64,000 nucleotides of DNA from Sphingobium lignivorans (GTDB taxonomy: Bacteria; Pseudomonadota; Alphaproteobacteria; Sphingomonadales; Sphingomonadaceae). Location: contig NZ_JACHKA010000001.1 in the NCBI RefSeq assembly GCF_014203955.1, positions 2,263,001 to 2,327,000 on the forward strand. Direction: 5' to 3'. Shown one piece after another: positions 55,821 to 64,000 of this stretch. A program made the translations under genes and the position numbers. Position 1 is the first letter of the stretch, and each line of letters opens with the position of its first letter. The notes below the pieces were generated by a model. It did not search any database. It had not been told where the DNA came from and was given only the letters and a program-made list of their open reading frames with translations.

Positions 55821-56417
55821 TCAGCCCTGGAGGAATTGGGTCAGCTCATCCTTGCTGACGAGCTTGTTGCCGTCTGCGTCGGCCGTCGCGAACGCGTTGC
55901 TGGCATAAGTGGTCACTTCCGCCTCATCGACCGTTCCGCCGGAGGACTGGAGTTCGGCCGTCTTCAGCGCCTTGATCCACGGCTCGAACTCCGTGGGAGA
56001 GAGCGAGCCGTCGCCGTCGGCGTCCGCCTGCGGGAACTGCTGGTCAACGAACGCAACGACCTGCGGCTTGCCTTCAGCGGGCGCTTCCGCAGTCTGCGCA
56101 GGCGCCTGAGGGGCTGGCTGCGTCATAGGCTCGCCAGCGGGGACGGGCGCCTCGGCAGTCTGGGCAGGGGCCGTCGGCGCAGACGCCTGAGGTGCCGGTT
56201 GAGTCGCGGGCTCACTGGCCGGGATGTCGGTCGTGTTCGGCTGCGGCGCCATGGTCGAGGGCGCAGGCGCGGATTCCGTCGGGCCCGGGGCGGTCGGATT
56301 GGTCGCCGGGGTCGGATTCATCGGCGCATCCGTCGTCTGCGCATGGAGCACCGCCGGCGCGGCCGCGATCAGGGCGGCCATCGCGAGGGACGAGGTAAAT
56401 TTGGTCGATCTGGACAT
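55821..56417 (-). CDS. Exported EF-hand calcium-binding protein with Pro/Ala-rich linker
   Basis: The protein of about 198 residues has a signal peptide (SSLAMAALIAAAPAVLHAQ). A Pro/Ala/Thr-rich low-complexity region of roughly 85 residues with repeated QPAPQA and AQTAEAP units follows. Two EF-hand loops lie at the C-terminus, DADGDGSLSPTEF and DADGNKLVSKDEL, each with the D-x-D-x-(D/N)-G spacing. It is likely periplasmic or cell-surface and binds Ca2+. The partner is unknown. GGAG precedes two adjacent ATGs, and the second (56417) has better spacing. Confidence 0.87.
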   Translation of the reverse strand: MSRSTKFTSSLAMAALIAAAPAVLHAQTTDAPMNPTPATNPTAPGPTESAPAPSTMAPQPNTTDIPASEPATQPAPQASAPTAPAQTAEAPVPAGEPMTQPAPQAPAQTAEAPAEGKPQVVAFVDQQFPQADADGDGSLSPTEFEPWIKALKTAELQSSGGTVDEAEVTTYASNAFATADADGNKLVSKDELTQFLQG

Positions 56418-56724
56418 CATCTACTCCTGTTCTTCTGAAGTGAATCGATGCTTGCATCGTCGTTCTTGAAGTCTGTGCCGGGGCGCCTTCAGCCGTGTCG
56501 GGGGCGTTGGTTTCCCGGTGTCGTTGCTCTCAAAACGGCCATCGGGAGCCATGTTTCCGGGATGACCCCTGCGGACGCGGTGAATCGAGCCCTTGCCATG
56601 GCGAAACGCCCTCCAAGTCGATTGCACGCCCGGCCTAGGCTCCGGCTCACCGGCGCATTTGCCCCCCGGCCGCCTGCCTGCTAGGGGCCGGCGCATCCCG
56701 TCGTCCAAGCCCAGGAATATGCCC

Positions 56725-58044
56725 ATGGTCCCTCGTTACGCCCGCCCGCAGATGACCGCCATCTGGGAGCCGGAAGCACGCTTTCGCATCTGGTTCGAAA
56801 TCGAGGCGCATGCCACCGATGCGCTGGCCGAGCTGGGCGTGGTGCCCAAAAGCGCCGCGAAAGCCCTGTGGGACTGGTGGGCGAACAATCCCGCGATCGA
56901 CGTGGCTGCGATCGACGCCATCGAGGCCGTCACCAAGCATGACGTCATCGCTTTCCTGACCTGGGTGGCGCAGAATGTCGGGGACGAAGCCCGCTTCATG
57001 CATCAGGGCATGACCAGCTCGGACGTGCTGGACACCTGCTTCAATGTGCAGCTCACGCGGGCGGCCGATCTCCTGCTTGAGGATCTGGACACGCTGCTGG
57101 CGGCGATCCGCCGCCGCGCCTTCGAGCACAAGCTGACGCCGACCATCGGGCGCAGCCACGGCATCCATGCCGAGCCGGTGACATTCGGCCTGAAGCTCGC
57201 GGAAGCCTATGCCGAGTTCAGCCGCTGCAAGACGCGCCTGCTCGCCGCGCGGGCAGACGTCGCGACCTGCGCGATTTCCGGCGCGGTGGGCACTTTCGCC
57301 AATATCGACCCGCGCGTGGAAGCGCATGTCGCCGAGAAGCTGGGCCTCGCGGTCGAGCCGGTGAGCACGCAGGTTATCCCGCGCGATCGCCATGCGATGT
57401 TCTTCTCCACCCTCGCCGTGATCGCCGGTTCCATCGAGCGCCTCGCCGTCGAGGTTCGCCACCTCCAGCGCACCGAAGTGCTGGAAGCGGAGGAATATTT
57501 CTCGCCCGGCCAGAAGGGCAGCTCGGCCATGCCGCACAAGCGCAATCCGGTGCTCACCGAGAATCTCACCGGCCTTGCCCGCATGGTGCGCGCTTATGCG
57601 CTGCCCGCGCTGGAGAATGTCGCGCTCTGGCATGAGCGGGATATCTCCCATTCCTCGGTCGAGCGCTTCATCGGGCCGGACGCCACCATCACCCTCGATT
57701 TCGCGCTGGGGCGCCTGACCGGGGTGATCGACAAGCTGCTGGTCTATCCCGAGCGGATGATGAAGAACATGAACCGCATGGGCGGGCTCATTCATTCGCA
57801 GCGCGTGCTGCTGGCGCTCACCCAGACGGGCGTGAGCCGGGAAGACAGCTACGTCCTCGTCCAGCGCAACGCGATGAAAGTGTGGGAATCGGACGGCAAG
57901 CTGTCCCTGCTCGACCTGCTGAAGGCCGATCCCGGCGTCTCGGCCTATCTCGGGACCGCCGAGCTGGAGGCGCTGTTCGACCTCGATTATCATCTCAAGC
58001 ATGTCGACACCATTTTCACGCGGGTGTTCGGCGAGGCCGGCTGA
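56725..58044 (+). CDS. purB: Adenylosuccinate lyase
   Basis: PurB acts twice in purine synthesis (SAICAR to AICAR, adenylosuccinate to AMP). The 439-residue protein has MTSSDVLDTCFNVQL, GRSHGIHAEPVTFGLKLAEAY (catalytic His) and the superfamily signature GQKGSSAMPHKRNPVLTEN with the flexible-loop serine. The ATG at 56725 has AGGAAT at good spacing. Another in-frame ATG at 56719 lies too close to it. The final blocks LSLLDLLKADPGVSAYL and DYHLKHVDTIFTRVFG are complete. Confidence 0.97.
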   Translation: MVPRYARPQMTAIWEPEARFRIWFEIEAHATDALAELGVVPKSAAKALWDWWANNPAIDVAAIDAIEAVTKHDVIAFLTWVAQNVGDEARFMHQGMTSSDVLDTCFNVQLTRAADLLLEDLDTLLAAIRRRAFEHKLTPTIGRSHGIHAEPVTFGLKLAEAYAEFSRCKTRLLAARADVATCAISGAVGTFANIDPRVEAHVAEKLGLAVEPVSTQVIPRDRHAMFFSTLAVIAGSIERLAVEVRHLQRTEVLEAEEYFSPGQKGSSAMPHKRNPVLTENLTGLARMVRAYALPALENVALWHERDISHSSVERFIGPDATITLDFALGRLTGVIDKLLVYPERMMKNMNRMGGLIHSQRVLLALTQTGVSREDSYVLVQRNAMKVWESDGKLSLLDLLKADPGVSAYLGTAELEALFDLDYHLKHVDTIFTRVFGEAG

Positions 58045-58051
58045 CCCGCGT

Positions 58052-58089
58052 GGCGGGCATCGGACGCAATTGCTCGTCCGATGCCCGCC
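58052..58089 (+). terminator. Perfect 15-bp hairpin after purB
   Basis: GGCGGGCATCGGACG and CGTCCGATGCCCGCC are exact complements around an 8-nt loop, 8 nt after the purB stop. It lacks a proper T-run, so it may stabilise the mRNA 3' end or act as a Rho-assisted terminator. Confidence 0.6.
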
Positions 58090-58221
58090 GCGGATCGCTT
58101 CTGAAAGACGCGAAGACAGGCTCCCTGGCGGGCGGCGCCCGAATATCGATCACGCCCCTAGGCAACCGGCCCCTTCCCTCTTATGGTCCGCAGGGACAGA
58201 GCACGCTGGAGAACCGAAACC

Positions 58222-58575
58222 ATGCAGTTCCTGCGAACCGCTTTCTGGGTCGTGCTGGCGATCATCGTCATGATCTTCAGTTTTGCCAACTGGACCCCGG
58301 TGACAATCAACCTGTGGGGCGGGCTGCAGCTTGAGACCAAGCTGGCGCTGATCGTGATCGTGGCCTTCCTCGCCGGCTCGCTGCCTTTCTGGGCCCTGCA
58401 CAAGGCAACGCACTGGCGCCTGCGCCGGAAACTCGACACGGCCGAGCGGGCCCTTGCGGCAGTCGTTCCCTCGGCCTATGCGGCCCCCACCGCGCCGCTG
58501 CCCCGCGCGTCCACCCCCGCGCCCACCAGCGCTCCCGACACGCCTCCGACAGGATCCGACCCGGCCCAGCCATGA
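58222..58575 (+). CDS. LapA-family (DUF1049) membrane protein
   Basis: The 117-residue protein has two membrane helices, FWVVLAIIVMIFSFANWTPV and LALIVIVAFLAGSLPFWAL. The first ends in the typical N-W-x-P-V-x-I segment of LapA/DUF1049. A basic stretch and a Pro-rich tail follow. In E. coli, LapA works with LapB in LPS assembly control. Here a LapB-like gene is not present. GGAGA lies eight bases before the ATG. The stop overlaps the pyrF ATG (ATGA). Confidence 0.85.
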   Translation: MQFLRTAFWVVLAIIVMIFSFANWTPVTINLWGGLQLETKLALIVIVAFLAGSLPFWALHKATHWRLRRKLDTAERALAAVVPSAYAAPTAPLPRASTPAPTSAPDTPPTGSDPAQP

Positions 58576-59246
58576 GCAGCATCATCTACGTCGCCATCGA
58601 TACGCCTCTTCTGACCCGCGCGCAGGACATTGTGCGCAGCGTGCGCAACCATGTCGGCGGGATCAAGCTCGGCCTGGAATTCTTCTGCGCCAATGGCCAT
58701 CACGGCGTCCATGAGATGCGCAAGTTCGGACTGCCGATCTTCCTCGACCTCAAGCTGCACGATATTCCCAATACCGTCGCCAAGGCGGTGCAGGCACTGC
58801 ATTCGCTCGAACCCGCGATCATCACGGTCCATGCCTCGGGCGGGCGCGCGATGATGGAGGACGCGAAGGCCGCGGCAGGCGTCCATACCAAGGTCGTCGC
58901 CGTCACCATGCTGACCAGCCTCGACGACACGGACCTGGGCGAGACCGGCGTCTCCGGCACGGCCCGCGAGCAGGTGGCGCGGCTGACCGAGCTGGCCCGC
59001 GCCTCCGGACTGGACGGCATCGTCTGTTCCGGCGCGGAAGTGGCTTATGCCCGCAAGCTCTGGCCGAGCGGCTTCTTCGTCGTGCCGGGGGTCCGGCCGA
59101 GCGGCGCGGCCAAGGGTGACCAGAAGCGGGCCGTCACGCCGCGCGAGGCGCTGGATGCCGGCGCTTCCATCCTGGTGATCGGCCGCCCGATCACGCAGGC
59201 GATGGAGCCCGATCAGGCCGCGCGGGAAATCGAAGCGACGCTGTAG
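58572..59246 (+). CDS. pyrF: Orotidine 5'-phosphate decarboxylase
   Basis: PyrF makes UMP in the last step of pyrimidine synthesis. The 224-residue protein has the catalytic LPIFLDLKLHDIPNTVAKAV (D-x-K-x-x-D), IKLGLEFFCANGHHGV, and the phosphate-binding PGVRPSGAAKGDQKRAVTP and GASILVIGRPIT. It is coupled to the LapA-like gene by a 4-nt overlap. Both may be transcribed with neither purB nor the DUF1467 gene, which is on the other strand. Confidence 0.96.
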   Translation: MSSIIYVAIDTPLLTRAQDIVRSVRNHVGGIKLGLEFFCANGHHGVHEMRKFGLPIFLDLKLHDIPNTVAKAVQALHSLEPAIITVHASGGRAMMEDAKAAAGVHTKVVAVTMLTSLDDTDLGETGVSGTAREQVARLTELARASGLDGIVCSGAEVAYARKLWPSGFFVVPGVRPSGAAKGDQKRAVTPREALDAGASILVIGRPITQAMEPDQAAREIEATL

Positions 59247-59344
59247 CTCCGGGCGGCCTTGTGGACCGCTCCGGCGGCTCCCCGCCGCCAGTCGCACAGC
59301 AGGGTGTTTTTACCGGACATTTTCGACGAGCGGGTTTAGGTGCC

Positions 59345-59401
59345 TATGTGTCCGTAATCCCGGGCGTTCTTGCGCGGGAAGTGGACAGATTAGGACACAT
59401 A
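59345..59401. repeat. 57-bp inverted-repeat element downstream of pyrF
   Basis: TATGTGTCC (59345-59353) is exactly inverted as GGACACATA (59393-59401). An imperfect inner hairpin TCCCGGGC/GCGCGGGA lies between them. There is no T-run, no open frame and no known family that I recognise. It lies in an AT-richer gap between the pyrF end and the DUF1467 end. A 10-bp palindrome GTTATATAAC follows at 59470-59479. Confidence 0.5.
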
Positions 59402-59488
59402 AAACCGGCCGTCAGCGAAGGTCGGCTGCCGTTGCCGGACTGCTTGCCAGATATCTCCGATAAGCCTATGTTATATAACGACTAATGG

Positions 59489-59773
59489 CTATTCAGCGAA
59501 TTCCGCGGGCGGGGAGAAGATGGCGTCGAAGCTGCGCACCGTGATCCAGCCATTGACGTAATTGGCGTAGAACAGGCCGAACAATATGGCGGCCACGACG
59601 CTGGTCCGCAAGATGATCCGCCAAGGCCGGAACTCGTGCGGCGCGCTGTCCGCCTGCCCCGGCACCCGGTCCTTGCCCATTTCATCCGACGTGCGAACAC
59701 CGAAGGGCAACACCACGAAAAGGCTGAGAAACCAGAACAGGAAATAGATCGCCAGCAGCGATGTGAACCGCAT
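59489..59773 (-). CDS. DUF1467 family membrane protein
   Basis: The 94-residue protein has two helices (LLAIYFLFWFLSLFVVLPFG and SVVAAILFGLFYANYVNGWI) around a short polar loop with the DUF1467 pattern VRTSDEMGKDRVPGQADSAP. The function is unknown. In alphaproteobacteria the family commonly ends the nuo-birA-coaX-rnj string, as here, where it starts 15 nt after rnj. Confidence 0.9.
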   Translation of the reverse strand: MRFTSLLAIYFLFWFLSLFVVLPFGVRTSDEMGKDRVPGQADSAPHEFRPWRIILRTSVVAAILFGLFYANYVNGWITVRSFDAIFSPPAEFAE

Positions 59774-59788
59774 GATCCGCTCGCTCCC

Positions 59789-61435
59789 TCAGCCCGCCTG
59801 CACGATCGACACGCTGACGATCGGCTTCTTGCCGGTCCAGTCCAGCGCCACGCGGCGCACGGCGATGCGCACCGCTTCCCGCAGCGCCTCGATGTCGCTC
59901 CGGCGCCCCTTGGCGCTGACGGTCGAGGCGAGCGCCGCGCGCGCTTCCTCCAGGAACAACTCGCGATCCTCCTCGATCGGCACGCCGAGCAGGCGAATGT
60001 CCGGCACGCCCACCAGCTTGCCGGCCGACGACAGCGCCAGCCCCACGCTCATATGGCCATGGAGCATGAGCTTGCGCCGCTCGCTCATCGGGCCGCCATC
60101 GGCGGGCAGGATGACGTCCCCGTCCAGCACCAGACGGCTGGCATGAACCTCGGTCAGCTTGGTCGGCCCGTTGGGCGCGAGCCGCAGCACATCGCCATTC
60201 TTCTGGACGATGGTGCGCGCGATGCCCTCGCTGGCGCCGAAGCGGGCCTGCTCCATCATGTGGCGCATCTCGCCATGGACGGGCAGCAGGATCTCGGGGC
60301 GAATCCATTCGTACATCGCAGCCAGCTCCGGCCGGCCGGGATGACCCGAAACATGCACATGCGCCTGGCTCTCCGTCACCATGACGACTTCCTTCTCGGC
60401 CAGCGCGTTCTGGATGCGGCCGATGGCGATCTCGTTGCCCGGGATCTTGCGCGAGGAGAAGATCACCGTGTCGCCGGCATCGAGCGAAATGGGGTGCTGG
60501 CCGGCGGCAATGCGCGCCAGCGCCGCGCGCGGCTCGCCCTGACCACCGGTCGCGATGATCATCGCTTCGCGCGGGGGAACGGCCATGATCCCGTCGAAAT
60601 CCAGCAGCGGCGGGAAATCGTTGAGATAGCCGCAGCTTTGCGCGACGCTGAGGATGCGATCGAGCGAGCGCCCCGCGACGCACAGCTTGCGCCCGGTGAG
60701 CCGCGCGACATTGGCGAGCGTGTGCAGCCGCGCCGCATTGCTCGCGAAGGTCGTGACGACCACGCGCCCGCGTGCGCCGGCCACGGTGCTCAGCAGATCG
60801 GCCTGCACCGACCCTTCCGAACCGCTGGCCTCCGCATTGAACACATTGGTGCTGTCACAGACCAGTGCCAGCACGCCCGTGTCGCCAATGGCGCGCAATT
60901 CCTCGGCCGTGCTCGGGCGGCCGAGCTGGGGCTCGTCGTCCAGCTTCCAGTCGCCGGTGTGGAAGATGCGGCCGAACGGCGTCTCGATCAGCAGCGCATT
61001 GCCTTCCGGAATCGAGTGCGCGAGCGGGACGTAGCGGAAGCCGAACGGCCCCAGCTCGAACCCCTCGCCTTCCTGGATGACATGCAGAGGAACGCTGCTT
61101 TCCAGCCCCTCCTCGGCAAGCTTGCCGCGGATCAGCCCGGCCGTGAACGGCGTCGCGTAAAGCGGCACGCCCAGCTCTGCGGCCAGATAAGGCACGGCGC
61201 CGATATGATCCTCATGGCCATGCGTCAGCACGATGCCGAGCAGGTCCTTCTGCCGCTCCTCGATGAAGGCGGTGTCCGGCATGATGAGGTCCACGCCCGG
61301 ATAGGAGGCGTCGGCGAAGGTCACGCCGAGATCGACCATCACCCATTTGCCGCGACAGCCATAAAGGTTCAGGTTCATGCCGATTTCGCCGGACCCGCCC
61401 AGGGCCAGGAATAGCAGTTCTTCGCCGGGCGTCAT
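59789..61435 (-). CDS. rnj: Ribonuclease J
   Basis: RNase J has 5'-3' exonuclease and endonuclease activity and processes mRNA and 23S rRNA in alphaproteobacteria. The 548-residue enzyme has the beta-lactamase fold motif [20 protein letters not shown] (HxHxDH), HTGDWKLDD, and VCDSTNV. The beta-CASP segment includes [29 protein letters not shown] and [11 protein letters not shown]. Its ATG overlaps the coaX stop by 4 nt (ATGA), so it is translated with it. Confidence 0.95.
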   Translation of the reverse strand: MTPGEELLFLALGGSGEIGMNLNLYGCRGKWVMVDLGVTFADASYPGVDLIMPDTAFIEERQKDLLGIVLTHGHEDHIGAVPYLAAELGVPLYATPFTAGLIRGKLAEEGLESSVPLHVIQEGEGFELGPFGFRYVPLAHSIPEGNALLIETPFGRIFHTGDWKLDDEPQLGRPSTAEELRAIGDTGVLALVCDSTNVFNAEASGSEGSVQADLLSTVAGARGRVVVTTFASNAARLHTLANVARLTGRKLCVAGRSLDRILSVAQSCGYLNDFPPLLDFDGIMAVPPREAMIIATGGQGEPRAALARIAAGQHPISLDAGDTVIFSSRKIPGNEIAIGRIQNALAEKEVVMVTESQAHVHVSGHPGRPELAAMYEWIRPEILLPVHGEMRHMMEQARFGASEGIARTIVQKNGDVLRLAPNGPTKLTEVHASRLVLDGDVILPADGGPMSERRKLMLHGHMSVGLALSSAGKLVGVPDIRLLGVPIEEDRELFLEEARAALASTVSAKGRRSDIEALREAVRIAVRRVALDWTGKKPIVSVSIVQAG

Positions 61436-62226
61436 GGCTTCGTCATGCCTGTCTTCAAACTCCGCTCGTAAAGGATGGCCAGACCGTTGATGGTGAGATC
61501 CGGCACGATGATGTCAAAAAGGTCGGTCTTCTCGTCGAACAAGGCAGCGAGCCCGCCGGTCGAAACGACACGGGCCGGGCGACCGATCTCCTTGCGCATG
61601 CGCTCGACCAGCCCCTCGATCATCGCGACATAGCCCCAGAACACGCCGATCAGCATCTGGTCTTCCGTCGTCCGGCCGATCACGCTCTTGCCCGCGGGCG
61701 CGGCGATGGCGATGCGGGGCAGCTTGGCCGCCGCGCTGACCAGCGCATCGAGCGAGAGATTGATGCCCGGCGCGATGATGCCGCCCTTATAGGCGCCGCT
61801 GTAATCGATATGGTCGAACGTGGTCGCCGTGCCGAAATCGATGATGATGAGATCGCCCTCATAAGCCGCATGAGCGGCGATGGCGTTCACTGCGCGATCG
61901 GCGCCGAGCTGCTGGGGCGTGGGCACGTCGACATTGATATGCCACTCGACCGGCGGCTGGCCGGCGATGAGCGGCGTCACCCCGAAATATTTGCCTGCCA
62001 GCACTTCCAGATTATGGAGCGCGCGCGGCACCACGGTGGAAATGATGACCGCCGTGACATCCGCCATCGCCAGCCCCTCCAGCCCGAGGAGCTGGTTGAT
62101 CCAGACGGCATATTCATCGCCCGTGCGCCGGGGATCAGTCGCGATGCGCCAGCGCGCGCGAATCTCCCCGCGATCCACGAGCGCGAAAACGACATTGGTG
62201 TTGCCGGCATCGATAGCGAGAAGCAT
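61432..62226 (-). CDS. coaX: Type III pantothenate kinase
   Basis: CoaX phosphorylates pantothenate in CoA synthesis. The 264-residue ASKHA-fold protein begins [17 protein letters not shown] (phosphate 1 motif with catalytic Asp). It then has [30 protein letters not shown], and [26 protein letters not shown] closes the ATP site. It sits between birA and rnj, separated from birA by 32 nt. Confidence 0.95.
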   Translation of the reverse strand: MLLAIDAGNTNVVFALVDRGEIRARWRIATDPRRTGDEYAVWINQLLGLEGLAMADVTAVIISTVVPRALHNLEVLAGKYFGVTPLIAGQPPVEWHINVDVPTPQQLGADRAVNAIAAHAAYEGDLIIIDFGTATTFDHIDYSGAYKGGIIAPGINLSLDALVSAAAKLPRIAIAAPAGKSVIGRTTEDQMLIGVFWGYVAMIEGLVERMRKEIGRPARVVSTGGLAALFDEKTDLFDIIVPDLTINGLAILYERSLKTGMTKP

Positions 62227-62258
62227 GGCCTGTCCCTGTCAGACTGTTGCGGGCAAAG

Positions 62259-62978
62259 TCAATCGAGGACGCCGACGTCGCCGCTGTGAACGACGTGCCG
62301 CGCGCCATCGCCGGTCTCCAGAACGAGCGCGCCATCGGCCTCAAGCCCCGCGAAGCAGCCCGCCAGCGACGGGCCATCGCCCATGGAGAGGAGAAGCCGC
62401 GTGCCGGGCGGATGGGCCCGCCGCTGCCACTCGGGAAGAACGGCGCTCAGCCCGCCCGTGCGCCAGCGCGCCAGCCAGAGATCCACGGCGGGCACCAGCG
62501 CATCGAGCACTTCGGCCGCCATGAGGCCGGCGCCGCCGGGCAGATCGGCCAGGGCGGCAGTCAGCCGATCGGGCAGCGCGGGCGCCTGCGCGACATTCAC
62601 GCCGATGCCTGCGATGACGGCATCCCCTTCCCGCTCCAGCAGCATGCCCGCGAGCTTGGCGCCGCCGGCCATGACGTCATTGGGCCATTTGAGCTGGACA
62701 TCCGCCTCCGGCAGCAGGCCGGACAGCGCCGCGTGCACCGCCACCCCGAGCATCAGCCCCAGCCCGGAAACCGGCGGGTCGCCGGGGCGCAGGCGGATCA
62801 GGGTCGAGGCATGGAGATTGCCTGCCGTGCTGAGCCAGCCCCGGCCGAGGCGGCCGCGCCCGGCGGACTGGCGCTCGGCGCGCAGCCACTGCCCCTCCGG
62901 CCAGCCATCGCCGGCCAGCGCGCGCACGTCCGCATTGGTCGAGCCGGTCTCCGGGACGAGCCGGATGCGCCCGGTCAG
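62259..62978 (-). CDS. birA: Biotin--[acetyl-CoA-carboxylase] ligase
   Basis: BirA attaches biotin to the carboxylase carrier protein. The 239-residue protein has PETGSTNADVRALAGDG, the biotin loop AERQSAGRGRLGRGW (GRGR), LQLKWPNDVMAGGAKLAG-like KWPNDV...KLAGMLLE and IAGIGVNVAQ. There is no N-terminal HTH, so it is not a repressor. The reading frame offers no ATG, GTG or TTG before the conserved ETGSTN. The best start is a CTG at 62978 whose last two bases open the nuoN TGA (CTGA overlap). An upstream indel is the alternative explanation. Confidence 0.9.
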   Translation of the reverse strand: MTGRIRLVPETGSTNADVRALAGDGWPEGQWLRAERQSAGRGRLGRGWLSTAGNLHASTLIRLRPGDPPVSGLGLMLGVAVHAALSGLLPEADVQLKWPNDVMAGGAKLAGMLLEREGDAVIAGIGVNVAQAPALPDRLTAALADLPGGAGLMAAEVLDALVPAVDLWLARWRTGGLSAVLPEWQRRAHPPGTRLLLSMGDGPSLAGCFAGLEADGALVLETGDGARHVVHSGDVGVLD

Positions 62979-64000
62979 AACAGCGACGCTGCGGCTGCCG
63001 CGCTTGCCTGATCCAGCGCGGGATTGAGCAGATAGCCGAACACGATCACCGCGGCGCACACGACGATGATGCCGTAATCCACCATGGAGCGCTCGGCGGC
63101 ATAGCCCTCGGCCGGCGGATCGAAGTAGATCGTCTTCACCACCCGCAGATAATAATAAGCGCCGATGACCGAAGCCGCGATGCCAATGGCGGCCAGCGCC
63201 GTCATGCCCGCGCCGACGGCGGCATCGAAGACCAGGAACTTGGCCCAGAAGCCGAACAGCGGCGGAATGCCCGCGAGGCTGAACATGAAGATCGCGAAGG
63301 CGGCGGCCAGGCCGGGCCGGGTCTGCGAAAGACCGGACAGGCTGGCGATCGTCTCGACCGGGTTGCCGTCCTTGTCCTTCATCTGCAGCACGCACACGAA
63401 GCTGCCGGCGGTCATCACGATATAGATGAACAGATAGCTCATCAGCGCGGCGACGCCCTCGGCGGTGCCGGCGGCCAGGCCGATCAGCGCGAAACCGACA
63501 TTGTTGATCGACGAATAAGCCAGCAGTCGCTTGATGTTCGACTGGTTGATGGCAGCCACCGCGCCCAGCACGATGGAGGCCAGCGCCAGGAAGATCACGA
63601 TCTGCTGCCAGGCGATGCCGCCCGGCCCGAAGGCACTGATGGCAACGCGGGTGGTGAGCGCGAGCGCCGCCACCTTGGGCGCACTGGCGAAGAAGGCGGT
63701 GACCGGGGTCGGCGCGCCTTCATAGACGTCCGGCGTCCACATGTGGAACGGCACGGCGCTGATCTTGAAGGCAAGGCCGGCCAGCACGAACACCAGACCG
63801 AACATCAGGCCCGTGCTCATCTCCCCGCCCATCGCCTGCGCGATGCCGGCGAAGCTGGTGGAGCCAGCAAAGCCGTAAAGCAGCGACATGCCATAAAGCA
63901 GGATGCCGCTCGCGAGCGCGCCCAGCACGAAATATTTGAGGCCCGCCTCGGCCGAGCGCACGTCCCGGCGCATGAAGCTCGCCAGCACATAAGCGGCAAG
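62975..64000 (-). CDS. nuoN: NADH-quinone oxidoreductase subunit N (5' end beyond the window)
   Basis: NuoN is one of three antiporter-like proton-pumping subunits of complex I. The frame is open to the right edge (LAAYVLASFMRRD at the edge), so its N-terminal third is missing. Visible are the discontinuous-helix region LVFVLAGLAFKISAVPFHMW and TPDVYEGAPTPVTAFFASAPKVA with key lysines, RLLAYSSINNVGFALIGL and LSLAGIPPLFGFWAKFLVF-like sequence. The gene ends at a TGA overlapping the birA start. Confidence 0.96.
   Translation of the reverse strand, partial: LAAYVLASFMRRDVRSAEAGLKYFVLGALASGILLYGMSLLYGFAGSTSFAGIAQAMGGEMSTGLMFGLVFVLAGLAFKISAVPFHMWTPDVYEGAPTPVTAFFASAPKVAALALTTRVAISAFGPGGIAWQQIVIFLALASIVLGAVAAINQSNIKRLLAYSSINNVGFALIGLAAGTAEGVAALMSYLFIYIVMTAGSFVCVLQMKDKDGNPVETIASLSGLSQTRPGLAAAFAIFMFSLAGIPPLFGFWAKFLVFDAAVGAGMTALAAIGIAASVIGAYYYLRVVKTIYFDPPAEGYAAERSMVDYGIIVVCAAVIVFGYLLNPALDQASAAAAASLF

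Overview
The window is a GC-rich, densely packed chromosomal segment. It most likely comes from a sphingomonad (Alphaproteobacteria, Sphingomonadales). The evidence is a CcrM-type GANTC methyltransferase, a GTTC-N7-GTTC LexA box, split b and b' subunits of ATP synthase, an NDUFA12-like complex I subunit, the nuoN-birA-coaX-rnj-DUF1467 order, XrtA/PEP-CTERM regulators and the TolB-propeller/amidohydrolase protein common in this group. No phage, insertion sequence, CRISPR array or rRNA operon is visible, and one tRNA (Trp) is present. Nearly everything is core metabolism and information processing.

Layout. 1-8.3 kb: a frameshifted propeller/amidohydrolase, an orphan ParA-like ATPase, a membrane GGDEF-EAL protein and a fatty acyl-AMP ligase. 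8.4-13.1 kb: recX, a DUF192 lipoprotein, the NDUFA12-like gene, a DUF2155 lipoprotein that overlaps aat tail to tail, an alpha/beta hydrolase, tRNA-Trp, secE and nusG. 13.6-19.3 kb, mostly minus strand: ccrM, a GDT1/UPF0016 manganese transporter behind a yybP-ykoY riboswitch, rnhB, a ThiD-VOC fusion, DUF1272 and glmM. 19.5-27.2 kb: a POT peptide transporter, a nitroreductase, a GntR regulator, then prsR (frameshifted), prsK and the TIGR03013 sugar transferase. 27.4-38.3 kb: an M20 amidohydrolase, a frameshifted secreted protein, rmuC and a radical SAM gene diverging around a LexA box, dnaE, a Yip1-like membrane protein and DUF1905. 38.4-48.2 kb: an SDR, lolD-lolC, a heat-shock-type hsp20 unit, a GNAT, pyrG, secG, an OmpA-like lipoprotein and frameshifted uvrC. 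48.2-59.2 kb: atpI-B-E-b'-b, ydbL-ynbE-ydbH, radC, an EF-hand protein, purB, a LapA-like protein and pyrF. 59.4-64 kb: DUF1467, rnj, coaX, birA and the 3' part of nuoN.

Several clusters work together. secE-nusG serve export and transcription. lolD-lolC release lipoproteins, and the window encodes several. PrsK/PrsR and the sugar transferase belong to the exosortase/exopolysaccharide programme. The atp genes form the F0 sector plus AtpI. nuoN heads a translationally coupled string into birA, coaX and rnj.

The main observations are regulatory. They are a complete Mn2+ riboswitch, six GANTC sites packed into the ccrM leader, a LexA box between rmuC and a radical SAM gene, a sigma32-like promoter with a possible RNA thermometer at hsp20, and a 208-nt antisense overlap of two conserved gene ends. 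Four genes each carry a single-base indel in a short G/C run. This points to consensus-sequence errors as readily as to true pseudogenes. I did not find a convincing undescribed multi-gene system.
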